NCBI RefSeq assembly: GCF_022429625.1
Contig: NZ_CP092483.1
Coordinates: 1,240,001 to 1,304,000, forward strand
DNA length: 64,000 nt
DNA from: Devosia lacusdianchii
Lineage (GTDB): Bacteria; Pseudomonadota; Alphaproteobacteria; Rhizobiales; Devosiaceae
Direction of reading: 5' to 3'
This document shows, piece by piece, positions 56,072 to 64,000 of this stretch. Made by a program: the position numbers and the translations under genes. Each line of letters begins with the position of its first letter. Position 1 is the first letter of the stretch. The notes below the pieces were generated by a model. That model did not search any database, had not been told where the DNA came from, and worked only from the letters and a program-made list of their open reading frames with translations.

Positions 56072-57490
56072 ATGACCACGGGATCGCCACAGCTTTCGCT
56101 CTACAACACGCTCACGCGCCGCAAGGAACCCTTTGTTCCGCTCGATGCGAACAACGTGCGCATGTATGTCTGCGGCCCGACGGTCTACGACTTCGCCCAT
56201 ATCGGCAATGCGCGCCCTGTCATCGTCTTCGACGTGCTGTTCCGCCTGCTGCGCCACGTTTATGGCGCTGATAACGTCACCTATGTCCGCAACATCACCG
56301 ACGTCGACGACAAGATCAACGCGCGGGCCCTGCGCGACTTCCCCGATCTGCCGCTGAACCAGGCGATCCGCCGCGTCACCGAAAAGACCGAGACGCAGTT
56401 CCTTTCAGACGCCAGGACCCTCGGCTCGCTCGAGCCGACCATCCAGCCGCGCGCCACCGACAATATCGCCGAAATGCAGACGCTGATCACGGCTCTACTC
56501 GCCAACGGTCACGCCTACGAGGCTGGCGGCGAAGTGCTGTTCGACGTCAAGTCGATGCCGGATTATGGCGAACTCTCCGGTCGCAACCTCGAAGACAACC
56601 TGGCCGGCGCTCGCGTCGCCGTCGAGGCGCACAAGAAGAACCCGGCCGATTTCGTGCTCTGGAAGCAATCCGCCGACCATGAGCCCGGCTGGGACAGTCC
56701 CTGGGGCCGTGGCCGCCCCGGCTGGCATATCGAATGCTCGGCCATGAGCGAGCGCTATCTCGGCCAGACCTTCGACATCCATGGTGGTGGGCTCGATCTC
56801 ATCTTCCCGCACCACGAGAACGAGATCGCCCAGTCCCGCTGCGCCCACGGCACCCACGCCATGGCCAACATCTGGATGCATAACGGCTTCCTGCAGGTCG
56901 AGGGCCAGAAGATGTCCAAGAGCCTGGGCAACTTCGTCACCATCAACGACCTGCTCGAAACCGGCGCCATGGGCGGCCATGCTTGGCATGGTGACGTGCT
57001 GCGCCTCGCCATGCTGATGACGCATTACCGGGAGCCCATCGACTTCTCGCTCAAGCGCCTCGACGAAGCCGAAGCCAAACTGCGCGACTGGCAACGCGCC
57101 GCTCGCGGCGCCGAGGTCTCTGACGGCGACGCCCCCGACGCCTCGGTGCTAGCCGAACTGGCAGACGACCTCAACTTCCACCGCGCCAGCGTCGCCCTCG
57201 ACTTCATCGCCAAGAAGGCCAATCGCGACGAGGGCAATGCCCGCCATTGCCTCGCTGCCTCATTGCGCTTCCTCGGCTTCAGCCTCGATTCCCTGCTGAC
57301 CTCCGACGACGGCTGGGAAGAACCGCCCCACATCGCGTCAGCCATCGCCGACCGCCTCGCCGCCCTCAATGCCAAGGACTTCGCCAAGGCCGACGCCCTG
57401 CGCAACCAGCTGGCCGAGCAGGGCATCTCGCTGATGGACTACAAGGACGAAACCGGCGAACGTAGGACGAAGTGGGAGATGAAGCGGTGA
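56072..57490 (+). CDS. cysS: Cysteine--tRNA ligase
   Basis: This class I synthetase has 472 residues with the HIGH motif in [16 protein letters not shown], the KMSKS motif as KMSKSLGNF near residue 280 and the zinc site in WHIECSAMS together with the [18 protein letters not shown]is pair. Length and order are normal. The ATG follows a purine-rich AGAGGACGAC stretch. It is followed by a long inverted repeat (57499-57623) and a DUF559 gene. Confidence 0.97.
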   Translation: MTTGSPQLSLYNTLTRRKEPFVPLDANNVRMYVCGPTVYDFAHIGNARPVIVFDVLFRLLRHVYGADNVTYVRNITDVDDKINARALRDFPDLPLNQAIRRVTEKTETQFLSDARTLGSLEPTIQPRATDNIAEMQTLITALLANGHAYEAGGEVLFDVKSMPDYGELSGRNLEDNLAGARVAVEAHKKNPADFVLWKQSADHEPGWDSPWGRGRPGWHIECSAMSERYLGQTFDIHGGGLDLIFPHHENEIAQSRCAHGTHAMANIWMHNGFLQVEGQKMSKSLGNFVTINDLLETGAMGGHAWHGDVLRLAMLMTHYREPIDFSLKRLDEAEAKLRDWQRAARGAEVSDGDAPDASVLAELADDLNFHRASVALDFIAKKANRDEGNARHCLAASLRFLGFSLDSLLTSDDGWEEPPHIASAIADRLAALNAKDFAKADALRNQLAEQGISLMDYKDETGERRTKWEMKR

Positions 57491-57498
57491 GTTCCGCA

Positions 57499-57623
57499 GC
57501 CCCCTCATCCGGTCCTTCGGACCACCTTCTCCCACGAGGGGAGAAGGGAACTGACTGTTGGCTACCAGCTCCATCCCCTTCTCCCCTCGTGGGAGAAGGT
57601 GCCCGAAGGGCGGATGAGGGGGC
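57499..57623. repeat. Intergenic inverted repeat, type C (CTTCTCCC-ACGAG-GGGAGAAG family)
   Basis: The arms of about 49 nt (57499-57548 and 57575-57623) share CCCCCTCATCCG, CCTTCGG, CACCTTCTCCCACGAGG and GGAGAAGGG after reverse complementing, with a 26-nt loop. It sits between cysS and the DUF559 gene. The reading frame of the latter stays open through the whole element. Confidence 0.9.
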
Positions 57624-57666
57624 CAAGGAGCGCCCAAACCCGCGATTGCAAGGATTTGCGCGCTCT

Positions 57667-57975
57667 ATGCGCCATCAGCCCACCGAGGCGGAACGCCAGC
57701 TCTGGCTGCTCCTGCGCGACCGGCGTTTCGCCAACTACAAGTTCAGGCGTCAGGTACCCATCGGCTCGTACATAGCCGATTTCGTTTGCTACGCGGCCAA
57801 GCTCATCGTCGAAGCCGATGGCAGCCAACACGTCGAAAGTACGCGCGACGCTGAGAGGGACGCCGAGTTGTCGAGACGTGGCTTCCGCCTCCTCCGCCTC
57901 TGGAACAACGATATCCTATCCCGCCCAGATCAAGTGCTCGACGCCGTCTGGAACGCCCTACAGGAGCCAGTATGA
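57667..57975 (+). CDS. DUF559 domain protein (endonuclease-like fold)
   Basis: The core of about 100 residues starts MRHQPTEAERQLWLLLRDRRFANYKFRRQVPIGSYIADF and continues LIVEADGSQH, a very typical DUF559 (Vsr-like restriction endonuclease fold) protein with the conserved D and E-x-D metal residues. Function of the family is not established. The frame is open upstream through the repeat at 57499-57623, so annotation programs may pick GTG 57487, which overlaps the cysS stop. I place the start at ATG 57667 because the repeat-encoded residues are low complexity. The gene overlaps the next one by ATGA. Confidence 0.8.
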   Translation: MRHQPTEAERQLWLLLRDRRFANYKFRRQVPIGSYIADFVCYAAKLIVEADGSQHVESTRDAERDAELSRRGFRLLRLWNNDILSRPDQVLDAVWNALQEPV

Positions 57976-58448
57976 CCAAGAAACCCGAGGCCCATGCCGG
58001 CGGCTGTCAATGCGGCGCTGTCCGCTTCAGCGTCACCCGCCTGGGCCGCCCATCCATCTGCCATTGCCGCATGTGTCAGAAAGCCTTCGGCGGCTTCTTC
58101 GGGCCCTTAGCGACCGCGCATAACGCCACCTGGACCCGCGGCGAGCCCAAGTGGTTCCAGTCATCCAACGCCGCCCGCCGCGCCTTCTGCGGCGATTGCG
58201 GTACTCCGCTGGCCTACGAGACCCGGTTCGGCCTCGAACTCGCCATCGGCGCCTTCGACGACCCGACGGTCGCGGCCCCGGTCATCCAGGTCAACCTGAC
58301 CGACAAGCTGCCCTTCTTCGATGGTCTGACCGACCTGCCGGTACGCACCGAAGCCAGCGACGAGTGGCGCGATTTCCTGGCCGGCATTCATTCCAACCAG
58401 CATCCCGATCACGACACCGACGACTGGCCACCCCGAGGAGAACGATGA
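57972..58448 (+). CDS. GFA-family (CENP-V/glutathione-dependent formaldehyde-activating-like) zinc protein 1
   Basis: The 158-residue beta-sheet protein has two zinc-binding Cys sets: GGCQCGAVRF near residue 12, CHCRMCQKAFG near 33 and FCGDCGTPL near 75. The family name derives from an enzyme proposed to help condense formaldehyde with glutathione; for most members the role is unknown. It overlaps the DUF559 gene (ATGA) and the second GFA gene (ATGA), so the three are coupled. Confidence 0.93.
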   Translation: MTKKPEAHAGGCQCGAVRFSVTRLGRPSICHCRMCQKAFGGFFGPLATAHNATWTRGEPKWFQSSNAARRAFCGDCGTPLAYETRFGLELAIGAFDDPTVAAPVIQVNLTDKLPFFDGLTDLPVRTEASDEWRDFLAGIHSNQHPDHDTDDWPPRGER

Positions 58449-58942
58449 TGGAAATGCCCCACGGACCATTTTCCGGCGGTTGCCAGTGCGGCGCCGTGCG
58501 CTTCCGCGCCGAAGCTTTGCACGATAATCCGCATGTCTGTTACTGCCGCATGTGCCAGAAGGCGACCGGCAATCTCTTCGCCTCGCTGGTCGGCGTGCGG
58601 CATGAGAACCTGACCTGGACCCGGGGCGAGCCCTCGCGCTTCCGCAGTTCCGAACACGTCGATCGCGGCTTCTGCTCCCAATGCGGTACACCACTTTTCT
58701 ACCAGTGTCTGGGCGGTGAACGCGTCAGCCTGACCATCGGCGCCTTTGACGAACCACATCGCATTGCCCTGCGCTGGCAGATGGGCATGGAGGGTAAGCA
58801 CCCATCTCTGCTCCATCTCAACGACATCGAAGACCTCGGTACCACCGAAGTCGCCGACGGCGAGGAATCAACCACCGCCATCCGCCTGTCCAACCACCAG
58901 CATCCCGACCACGACACCTCCGTCTGGCCCGATCCGAGCTAA
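58445..58942 (+). CDS. GFA-family zinc protein 2 (tandem paralogue)
   Basis: ATG 58445 overlaps the stop of the first GFA gene (ATGA) and gives 165 residues with the same Cys layout: GGCQCGAVRF, CYCRMCQKATG and FCSQCGTPL. The C-terminus STTAIRLSNHQHPDHDTSVWP mirrors the NQHPDHDTDDWP end of the first, confirming a tandem duplication. It lies 8 bp before the citramalate synthase gene, so it probably shares its transcript. Function is unknown. Confidence 0.93.
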   Translation: MMEMPHGPFSGGCQCGAVRFRAEALHDNPHVCYCRMCQKATGNLFASLVGVRHENLTWTRGEPSRFRSSEHVDRGFCSQCGTPLFYQCLGGERVSLTIGAFDEPHRIALRWQMGMEGKHPSLLHLNDIEDLGTTEVADGEESTTAIRLSNHQHPDHDTSVWPDPS

Positions 58943-58950
58943 GTAGTCCC

Positions 58951-60567
58951 ATGTCCAAAGACCGCGTCTATATCTTCGACACGACGCTGCGCGACGGCGC
59001 GCAGACGGCCGGCATCGAGTTCTCGCTCGAGGACAAGATTTCCATTGCCGGCCTGATCGATGAATTGGGCGTGGACTATATCGAGGGCGGCTATCCCGGC
59101 GCCAACCCGGTCGATACCGAGTTCTTCGAGCGCAAGCGCACGAAGCGCGCCACCTTTACCGCCTTCGGCATGACCAAGCGGGCAGGGCGCTCTGCCGCCA
59201 ATGACCCTGGCGTGCAGGCGCTGCTCAATTCGCGGGCTGACGCCACCTGCTTCGTCGCCAAGGCCTGGGACCACCAGGTCAAGGTCGCGCTGGAAATCTC
59301 GCTCGAGGAGAACCTCGAAAACCTGCGCGACACCGTCGCCGCCGCCGTGGCTTCGGGCAAGGAAGCGCTTGTTGACTGCGAGCACTTCTTCGACGGCTTC
59401 AAGGCCAATCCCGACTACGCGCTCGCCTGTGTCAGCACCGCGCTCGACGCCGGCGCGCGCTGGGTCGTGCTTTGCGATACCAACGGCGGCACCATGCCCA
59501 GCGAGGTGCGCGACATCGTCACCGCCGTACGCGCCGTCGCTCCCGGCGATCGCCTGGGCATTCATGCCCATGATGATACCGGCCAGGCCGTCGCCAACAC
59601 GCTGGCGGCGGTAGAGGCCGGGGTCCGTCAGATCCAGGGTACCCTGAACGGCATCGGCGAGCGCTGTGGTAACGCCAATCTCATCACCATCATCCCCACT
59701 CTGGTGCTTAAGCCCGTCTTTGCCGACCGCTTCGAAACCGGCATCGATACGGCGCGCCTCGCACGTCTTACACAAATTTCGCGCGCCTTCGATGACCGGC
59801 TGAACCGCGCCCCCTTGCGTCAAGCGCCCTATGTCGGGGCATCGGCATTCGCCACCAAGGCCGGCATCCACGCCTCGGCACTGCTCAAGGACTTCTCGAC
59901 CTACGAGCATGTCCCGCCCGAAAGCGTCGGCAACGAGCGCTCGATCATGGTCAGCCAGCAGGCGGGCAAGTCCAATCTCCTCACTGCGCTTGCCCGCCAC
60001 GGCATCGAACTGGCCAAGGACGACCGGCGCCTCGAAAAGCTCCTCGCCACGGTCAAGGAGCGCGAATCGCGCGGCTATTCCTACGATGGCGCCGACGCCT
60101 CCTTCGCCGTTCTCGCCCATGAAGTGCTTGGTACGCTGCCCAGCTATTTCACTGTCGAGAACTACCGCGCCAGCGTGGAACGCCGCCACAACGCCCATGG
60201 CGAGGAGATCACCGTCACCGAAGCGGTGGTGAAAATCCGCGTCGAGGGTGAGCTATTGATGTCGGTCGCCGAAGGTAACGGCCCGGTCAATGCGCTCGAT
60301 TTGGCCATGCGCAAAGACCTGGGCAAGTATTCGTCGCGTATCGAAGACCTGGAGCTGGTGGACTTCAAGGTGCGTATCCTCGACGGCGGCACGGGCGCGG
60401 TCACCCGTGTACTGGTCGAAAGTCGCGATGGCACCGGAGAGCGGTGGTATACGATCGGCGTGTCGCCCAACATCATTGATGCGTCGTTTGAAGCTCTGTA
60501 TGAATCGATAACATACAAGCTGTTGAAGACTGAAGCGGCGCAGAGGACAACAGAACAGGTGGCTTAA
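58951..60567 (+). CDS. cimA: (R)-citramalate synthase
   Basis: CimA condenses pyruvate and acetyl-CoA to citramalate, an entry to isoleucine synthesis without threonine deaminase. The 538-residue protein has the TIM barrel with DTTLRDGAQTAGIEFS, metal-site Asp, GIHAHDDTGQAVANT (HxH metal motif) and GTLNGIGERCGNANL, plus the C-terminal LeuA-dimer regulatory domain (YEALYESITYKLL). The combination AQTAGIEFS and length match the CimA group rather than LeuA, which has GEQS at this point. It lies directly after the GFA pair. Confidence 0.93.
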   Translation: MSKDRVYIFDTTLRDGAQTAGIEFSLEDKISIAGLIDELGVDYIEGGYPGANPVDTEFFERKRTKRATFTAFGMTKRAGRSAANDPGVQALLNSRADATCFVAKAWDHQVKVALEISLEENLENLRDTVAAAVASGKEALVDCEHFFDGFKANPDYALACVSTALDAGARWVVLCDTNGGTMPSEVRDIVTAVRAVAPGDRLGIHAHDDTGQAVANTLAAVEAGVRQIQGTLNGIGERCGNANLITIIPTLVLKPVFADRFETGIDTARLARLTQISRAFDDRLNRAPLRQAPYVGASAFATKAGIHASALLKDFSTYEHVPPESVGNERSIMVSQQAGKSNLLTALARHGIELAKDDRRLEKLLATVKERESRGYSYDGADASFAVLAHEVLGTLPSYFTVENYRASVERRHNAHGEEITVTEAVVKIRVEGELLMSVAEGNGPVNALDLAMRKDLGKYSSRIEDLELVDFKVRILDGGTGAVTRVLVESRDGTGERWYTIGVSPNIIDASFEALYESITYKLLKTEAAQRTTEQVA

Positions 60568-60589
60568 CCGGACGGCACTGCCGTCCTCC

Positions 60590-60595
60590 GGGAGG
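60590..60595 (+). promoter_or_regulatory. Shine-Dalgarno ahead of a CTG start
   Basis: GGGAGG lies 5 nt before CTG 60601. No ATG, GTG or TTG is available in this frame between the stop at 60565 and GTG 60679. Confidence 0.6.
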
Positions 60596-60600
60596 ACGAA

Positions 60601-62469
60601 CTGGCCGAAACCGCTCCGAAACAACCTCTAGCGCTCACCCTCGGGGCAGCGGCGGTTACCATCGCAGTCATCATCGGTGTGCTGGCGGGCCCGTCCGTCG
60701 TGACCTGCTTCAATTTCAGCGATGGCATGGGCCAGTGCCTGCGCGGCAAGATGGTCGGGGCCGGTATTTTGCCCGCGCCAGCCACGGCCGCCGTCGAACC
60801 TGGAGCCCCTCTGGTCCAACCGCCAGCCGCCGAAACCGCCATTGGCGAGCCGGTGCTCGATGTCACCGAACCAGCGCCTGCCGAGGTACCGGAAAACCTC
60901 GTAGCCGCGACGTTTGGCCTGCTGCGCGCCGAGCCTGACGGTTCGGTGGTCATCGCCGGCAGCGGCACCCCGGGAAGCGAGGTCGAGGTCTATTCCAACG
61001 GCGCCTTGCTGGGCAAAACCACAGTCGAGAGCAGTGGTGACTGGGTCTTCGTCCCCGACGCTCCAATCCCGCCGGGCGGTACCGAGATCACTCTGGGTGA
61101 GGCTGGCAAGACCGGCCGTGCGGAACAGTCCTTCGTTGTCGCCATCAATGAAGACAAGACCAGCGAGCCGCTCGTCGTCGCCAGCACGCCCGGCGCCGCC
61201 AGCGAAGTCCTGCAGGGTATCGATGTGCCCGCCGCTAAACCGACGCAAGTGGCTGTCGCCGAACCCGCCCCGGCCGTCGAACCTGCTGCCGCTACACCAG
61301 CGCCCGCCGAAGCACCCGTCGCCGCGGCCCCTGAGGCCGCCGATAATGCGGCACCGGCTGTCGCCACTGTCACCACCCCAGCGGCAGAAACCCCCGCTAC
61401 GCAGTCGGTCCCCCCAACGTCCGAAGCCGCGCCTGCGGCCGAGGCTCCCGACAATTCACCTCCGGCCGCCGCCACACCGCCGGCCGAGACTCTCGCCGCA
61501 CCAGCTGCCGAGCCCAGCGCTCCGCCAGCCGCCGGTACCGAGACGGTCGTTGCGGCCGTCGAGCCGGCTCCCGCGACACCAGCGGCGATTCTGGACGCAA
61601 CCCCGCCCACCATCGACGCCATCGAAATCGAGGGCGACAAGACCTTCTTTGCCGGCGGCGGACCGGAAGGCGCCACCATGCGCCTGTATGTCAACGACCA
61701 GTTTATCGCCGATACCATCGTCTCCGACGGCCGTTGGCTGGTCGAGGCCGGCGACGTGCTGAACCAGCCATCCCAGCGCATCCGCATCGACGTACTCCAG
61801 CCCGATAGCGCCAAGGTGGCCTCGCGCGCCGAGGTGAATTTCGTGGTCGATCTGCCGGTCGACGAACCGGCGGTCGCGGTTGCCCAGGCCGACGAGGCTA
61901 CGGCGGCTGCCACCGAACCGCCCGCTGCAACGCCACCTGCTCAGCAAGCAGCGCCGGCCGCCGAGGCCCCGCCTGCTGCCGCTCCAGCCGCCGACACGCC
62001 CGCGCCGCCCACGGAGGTGCCACCGAGCGCAGAACCGGCTCCAGCAACGGCGCCGGCTCCTGCCGAGCCTGCCGCTCAGCCAACGGCGGAAGCTGCCGCC
62101 CCTGCTCAGCCGGCAGCAGAAGCGGCCGCAACTCCCCCCGCGCCCACGCCTGTGGCAGAGCCAGTCATGACAGCGGCCGAGCCCGCGCCCGCCGCGGAAC
62201 CAGCAGCAACAGAGCCAACTCCGCCGGCTCAACCGGCAGCCGACGTGCCCACTCTCGTGGCCGTTGCAGTCGGCGATCCCGACGCCGAGCGTTTCGCATC
62301 CGGCAAGGCGATCATCCGCCGTGGCGACAATCTCTGGACCATCGCGCGGCGCGTTTATGGCGAAGGCATCAAGTACACCACGATCTACCAGGCCAATACT
62401 GGGCAGATCCGCGATCCGGATCGGATTTACCCCGGACAGGTGTTCGATCTGCCCGAGGGCGCCAACTAA
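60601..62469 (+). CDS. Pro/Ala-rich membrane-anchored LysM protein with Ig-like repeats; probable CTG start
   Basis: From CTG 60601 the protein has 622 residues: a short cytoplasmic start (AETAPKQP), a transmembrane helix (LALTLGAAAVTIAVIIGVLAGP), a first Ig-like unit (about 95-160: VVIAGSGTPGSEVEVYSNG), Pro/Ala-rich linkers, a second Ig-like unit (about 345-420: DKTFFAGGGPEGATMRLYVN), another long Pro/Ala linker and a C-terminal LysM domain (RRGDNLWTIARRVYGEG). LysM binds peptidoglycan, so it probably tethers the inner membrane to the wall. Conventional GTG 60679 would cut the helix. It lies 33 bp after cimA and ends with a terminator. Confidence 0.85.
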   Translation: MAETAPKQPLALTLGAAAVTIAVIIGVLAGPSVVTCFNFSDGMGQCLRGKMVGAGILPAPATAAVEPGAPLVQPPAAETAIGEPVLDVTEPAPAEVPENLVAATFGLLRAEPDGSVVIAGSGTPGSEVEVYSNGALLGKTTVESSGDWVFVPDAPIPPGGTEITLGEAGKTGRAEQSFVVAINEDKTSEPLVVASTPGAASEVLQGIDVPAAKPTQVAVAEPAPAVEPAAATPAPAEAPVAAAPEAADNAAPAVATVTTPAAETPATQSVPPTSEAAPAAEAPDNSPPAAATPPAETLAAPAAEPSAPPAAGTETVVAAVEPAPATPAAILDATPPTIDAIEIEGDKTFFAGGGPEGATMRLYVNDQFIADTIVSDGRWLVEAGDVLNQPSQRIRIDVLQPDSAKVASRAEVNFVVDLPVDEPAVAVAQADEATAAATEPPAATPPAQQAAPAAEAPPAAAPAADTPAPPTEVPPSAEPAPATAPAPAEPAAQPTAEAAAPAQPAAEAAATPPAPTPVAEPVMTAAEPAPAAEPAATEPTPPAQPAADVPTLVAVAVGDPDAERFASGKAIIRRGDNLWTIARRVYGEGIKYTTIYQANTGQIRDPDRIYPGQVFDLPEGAN

Positions 62470-62480
62470 ACTGAGCAGAA

Positions 62481-62513
62481 AATGGCCCGCTGAGAAGCGG
62501 GCCATTGATTTTT
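62481..62513 (+). terminator. Rho-independent terminator after the LysM gene
   Basis: AATGGCCCGC-TGAGAA-GCGGGCCATT is a perfect 10-bp stem with a 6-nt loop, followed by GATTTTT. Confidence 0.9.
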
Positions 62514-62566
62514 GGGCTGATAGCCCCCATTTCTATCGTAATTCACCGATTGATGCAGTCGAGCCC

Positions 62567-62887
62567 ATGCAAGACGACGATATTGCCACCATCATGCGAG
62601 CATTGGGGCACCCCGTGCGCCTCAATATCCTGCGCATCCTGGCGACCCAGCAGCGCGGCGAGTGTTGCTGCGCCGACGTAACCGAAGAACTGCCCCTGGC
62701 CCAGTCCACCGTCAGCCAGCACATCAAGGTGCTGCTTGATGCGGGCCTTATCGAGCGCAAGCCGCGTGGCACGCGCAATTGCTACATCGTCCAGCATGAC
62801 CGGCTGGCGGCGCTTGGCGCGGCCTATTCCGGCATGGTCGCGGGACTTGGGCCCGCCGTCCCGAAACTGGAAGCGGAACCGGCCTGA
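62567..62887 (+). CDS. ArsR/SmtB-family transcriptional regulator
   Basis: ATG 62567 gives a 106-residue winged-helix regulator: IMRALGHPVRLNILRILAT, then the cysteine run RGECCCADVTEELP, the HTH core LAQSTVSQHIKVLLDAGLIERKPRGTRN, and a C-terminal helix. The Cys cluster in the third helix region suggests metal or thiol sensing. Its stop shares one base with the start of the ABC transporter gene (TGATG), so the two are coupled. The regulator may control its partner transporter. Confidence 0.92.
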   Translation: MQDDDIATIMRALGHPVRLNILRILATQQRGECCCADVTEELPLAQSTVSQHIKVLLDAGLIERKPRGTRNCYIVQHDRLAALGAAYSGMVAGLGPAVPKLEAEPA

Positions 62888-64000
62888 TGTCGTCTGACAG
62901 CGTTGAGAAGAAGCCGTCCGTTAGCGCGGAGGAGGGCTCGGTATTCGCCACGATCAAGAATCTGTGGGGCTATATGTGGCCGGCCGACCGGCCCGATCTG
63001 CGGCTCCGTGTTGTCCTCGCCATCGGCGCGCTTCTCCTCAGCAAGGTCGCGACCACCCTCATACCCTTCGCCTATAAGGGCATCATCGATAGTCTCGATG
63101 GCGCCACGCCCGACAGCACCCTGATCCTCGGCCTTGCCGTGCCGATCGTGCTGGTCATCGCCTACGCGCTGGGCAACGTCATCGACGCTGGCTTCCAGCA
63201 ACTGCGCGACGTGCTTTTCGCCAGCGTCGGCCAGCATGCCGTGCGCAAGCTGGCGCTCCGCACCTTCCATCACCTGCATCGCCTGTCGCTGCGCTTCCAT
63301 CTCGCCCGTCGCACCGGTGGCCTGAGCCGCGTCATCGAGCGCGGCACCAAGGGCATCGAAACCATCGTCCGGTTCACGATGCTCAACATCGCCCCGACGC
63401 TGGTCGAGTTCGTCATCACCGCCGTCATCTTCGTCTGGATGTTCGGCATCAGCTATCTCGGCGTGCTGGTGGTGATGATCTGGGGTTATCTCTATTTCAC
63501 CATCAAGGCCTCGAACTGGCGAATTTCCATCCGCCGCGACATGAACGAGTCCGACACCGACGCCAATTCCAAGGCGATCGACAGCCTGCTGAACTTCGAA
63601 ACGGTGAAGTACTTCGCCAACGAGAAGATGGAGGCCGATCGCTTCGATGGCGCCATGGCGGGCTATGAGCGCTCGGCCATCCGCATCTGGACCTCGCTGG
63701 GTTTCCTGAACTTCGGGCAGGCGGTTATCTTCTATGCCGGCTTCCTGATCATCTCGATCATGGCGGTCGTGGGCGTGATGAACCGGACGCTGACACTGGG
63801 CGATTTCGTCCTGCTCAACACCTTCCTCATGCAGATCTACCGGCCGCTCAACTTCATCGGCTTCGTCTATCGCGAGCTCCGCCAGGGGCTCACCGATATC
63901 GAAGAGATGTTCAAGCTGCTCGACCAGAATCCCGAGATCGAGGACAGCCCCAACGCCAAGCCGCTGGCCATTACTGGCCCGGTGATACGCTTCGAGGACG
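62887..64000 (+). CDS. ATM1/HMT1-like ABC transporter, N-terminal part (runs off the window)
   Basis: The frame starts at ATG 62887 and is open to the last base (about 371 codons). It has an acidic cytoplasmic start, six membrane helices (about 40-320) and family segments KNLWGYMWPADRPDLRLR, RTFHHLHRLSLRFHLARRTGG, SRVIERGTKGIE, NFETVKYFANE and LNFIGFVYRELRQGLTDIEEMF. These match the ABCB7/ATM1/HMT1 half-transporters that export glutathione-linked sulfur or metal species. The ATPase domain lies outside the window. It is coupled to the ArsR gene. Confidence 0.9.
   Translation, partial: MSSDSVEKKPSVSAEEGSVFATIKNLWGYMWPADRPDLRLRVVLAIGALLLSKVATTLIPFAYKGIIDSLDGATPDSTLILGLAVPIVLVIAYALGNVIDAGFQQLRDVLFASVGQHAVRKLALRTFHHLHRLSLRFHLARRTGGLSRVIERGTKGIETIVRFTMLNIAPTLVEFVITAVIFVWMFGISYLGVLVVMIWGYLYFTIKASNWRISIRRDMNESDTDANSKAIDSLLNFETVKYFANEKMEADRFDGAMAGYERSAIRIWTSLGFLNFGQAVIFYAGFLIISIMAVVGVMNRTLTLGDFVLLNTFLMQIYRPLNFIGFVYRELRQGLTDIEEMFKLLDQNPEIEDSPNAKPLAITGPVIRFED

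Overview
The window is an ordinary, densely packed chromosomal segment of a high-GC alphaproteobacterium, most likely Hyphomicrobiales close to Devosia. This rests on gene content: a short CcmH with CcmF, class II DAHP synthase, DUF2865, TIGR02281 aspartic protease, an HWE-family histidine kinase, a GFA-family pair and an NDH-2. It also rests on uniformly GC-rich codon use and on the intergenic inverted repeats. The genus is inferred from recall; no search was run. I see no rRNA, tRNA, CRISPR array, insertion sequence, prophage or plasmid gene.

Layout. 1-1691: the end of a cytochrome c maturation operon (ccmF, ccmH). 1966-5813: a DegP/HtrA periplasmic protease followed by an OmpR-type regulator and its sensor kinase. 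5920-13592: glnE, a PAS sensor kinase translationally coupled to a tiny 58-residue protein, and aminopeptidase N. 13889-18131: two tandem ABC exporter half-transporters, then the remnant of a YCII-domain gene cut off next to a GGDEF/EAL protein (18138-20117). 20373-30498: beta-mannosidase, a DMT permease, NDH-2, an FGGY sugar kinase, an ABC-F ATPase, DusA and a membrane aspartic protease. 30579-32507: divergent cobS and cobT (cobalamin lower-ligand assembly). 32504-39725: an HD-GYP protein, a sensor kinase, a thermonuclease-like protein, an Lrp/AsnC regulator with a VOC protein and a ChbG-type deacetylase, and a divergent glycosyltransferase/TetR pair with a clear double operator.

39729-49864: moaA, an L,D-transpeptidase with a structured 3-prime region, rpiA, a DUF2059 protein, glutathione reductase, DAHP synthase, an HWE kinase with a convergent single-domain response regulator, and an outer-membrane barrel protein. 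49987-60567: nadE-gltX (coupled), a DUF2865 protein, a FAH-family hydrolase, a c556-type cytochrome, cysS, a DUF559 nuclease-like gene, two GFA paralogues and cimA. 60601-64000: a Pro/Ala-rich LysM protein that appears to start at CTG, an ArsR regulator, and an ATM1-like ABC transporter running off the window.

Signal transduction is heavy for the length: four histidine kinases, two response regulators, one HD-GYP and one GGDEF/EAL protein. The most interesting unexplained signals are small. They are several subfamilies of roughly 50-150 bp intergenic inverted repeats, a 75-nt two-tier hairpin between the L,D-transpeptidase stop and its terminator, a perfect Shine-Dalgarno in front of a CTG codon, the 58-residue Cys/His protein coupled to a kinase, and the YCII remnant. 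I did not find a convincing new multi-gene system.
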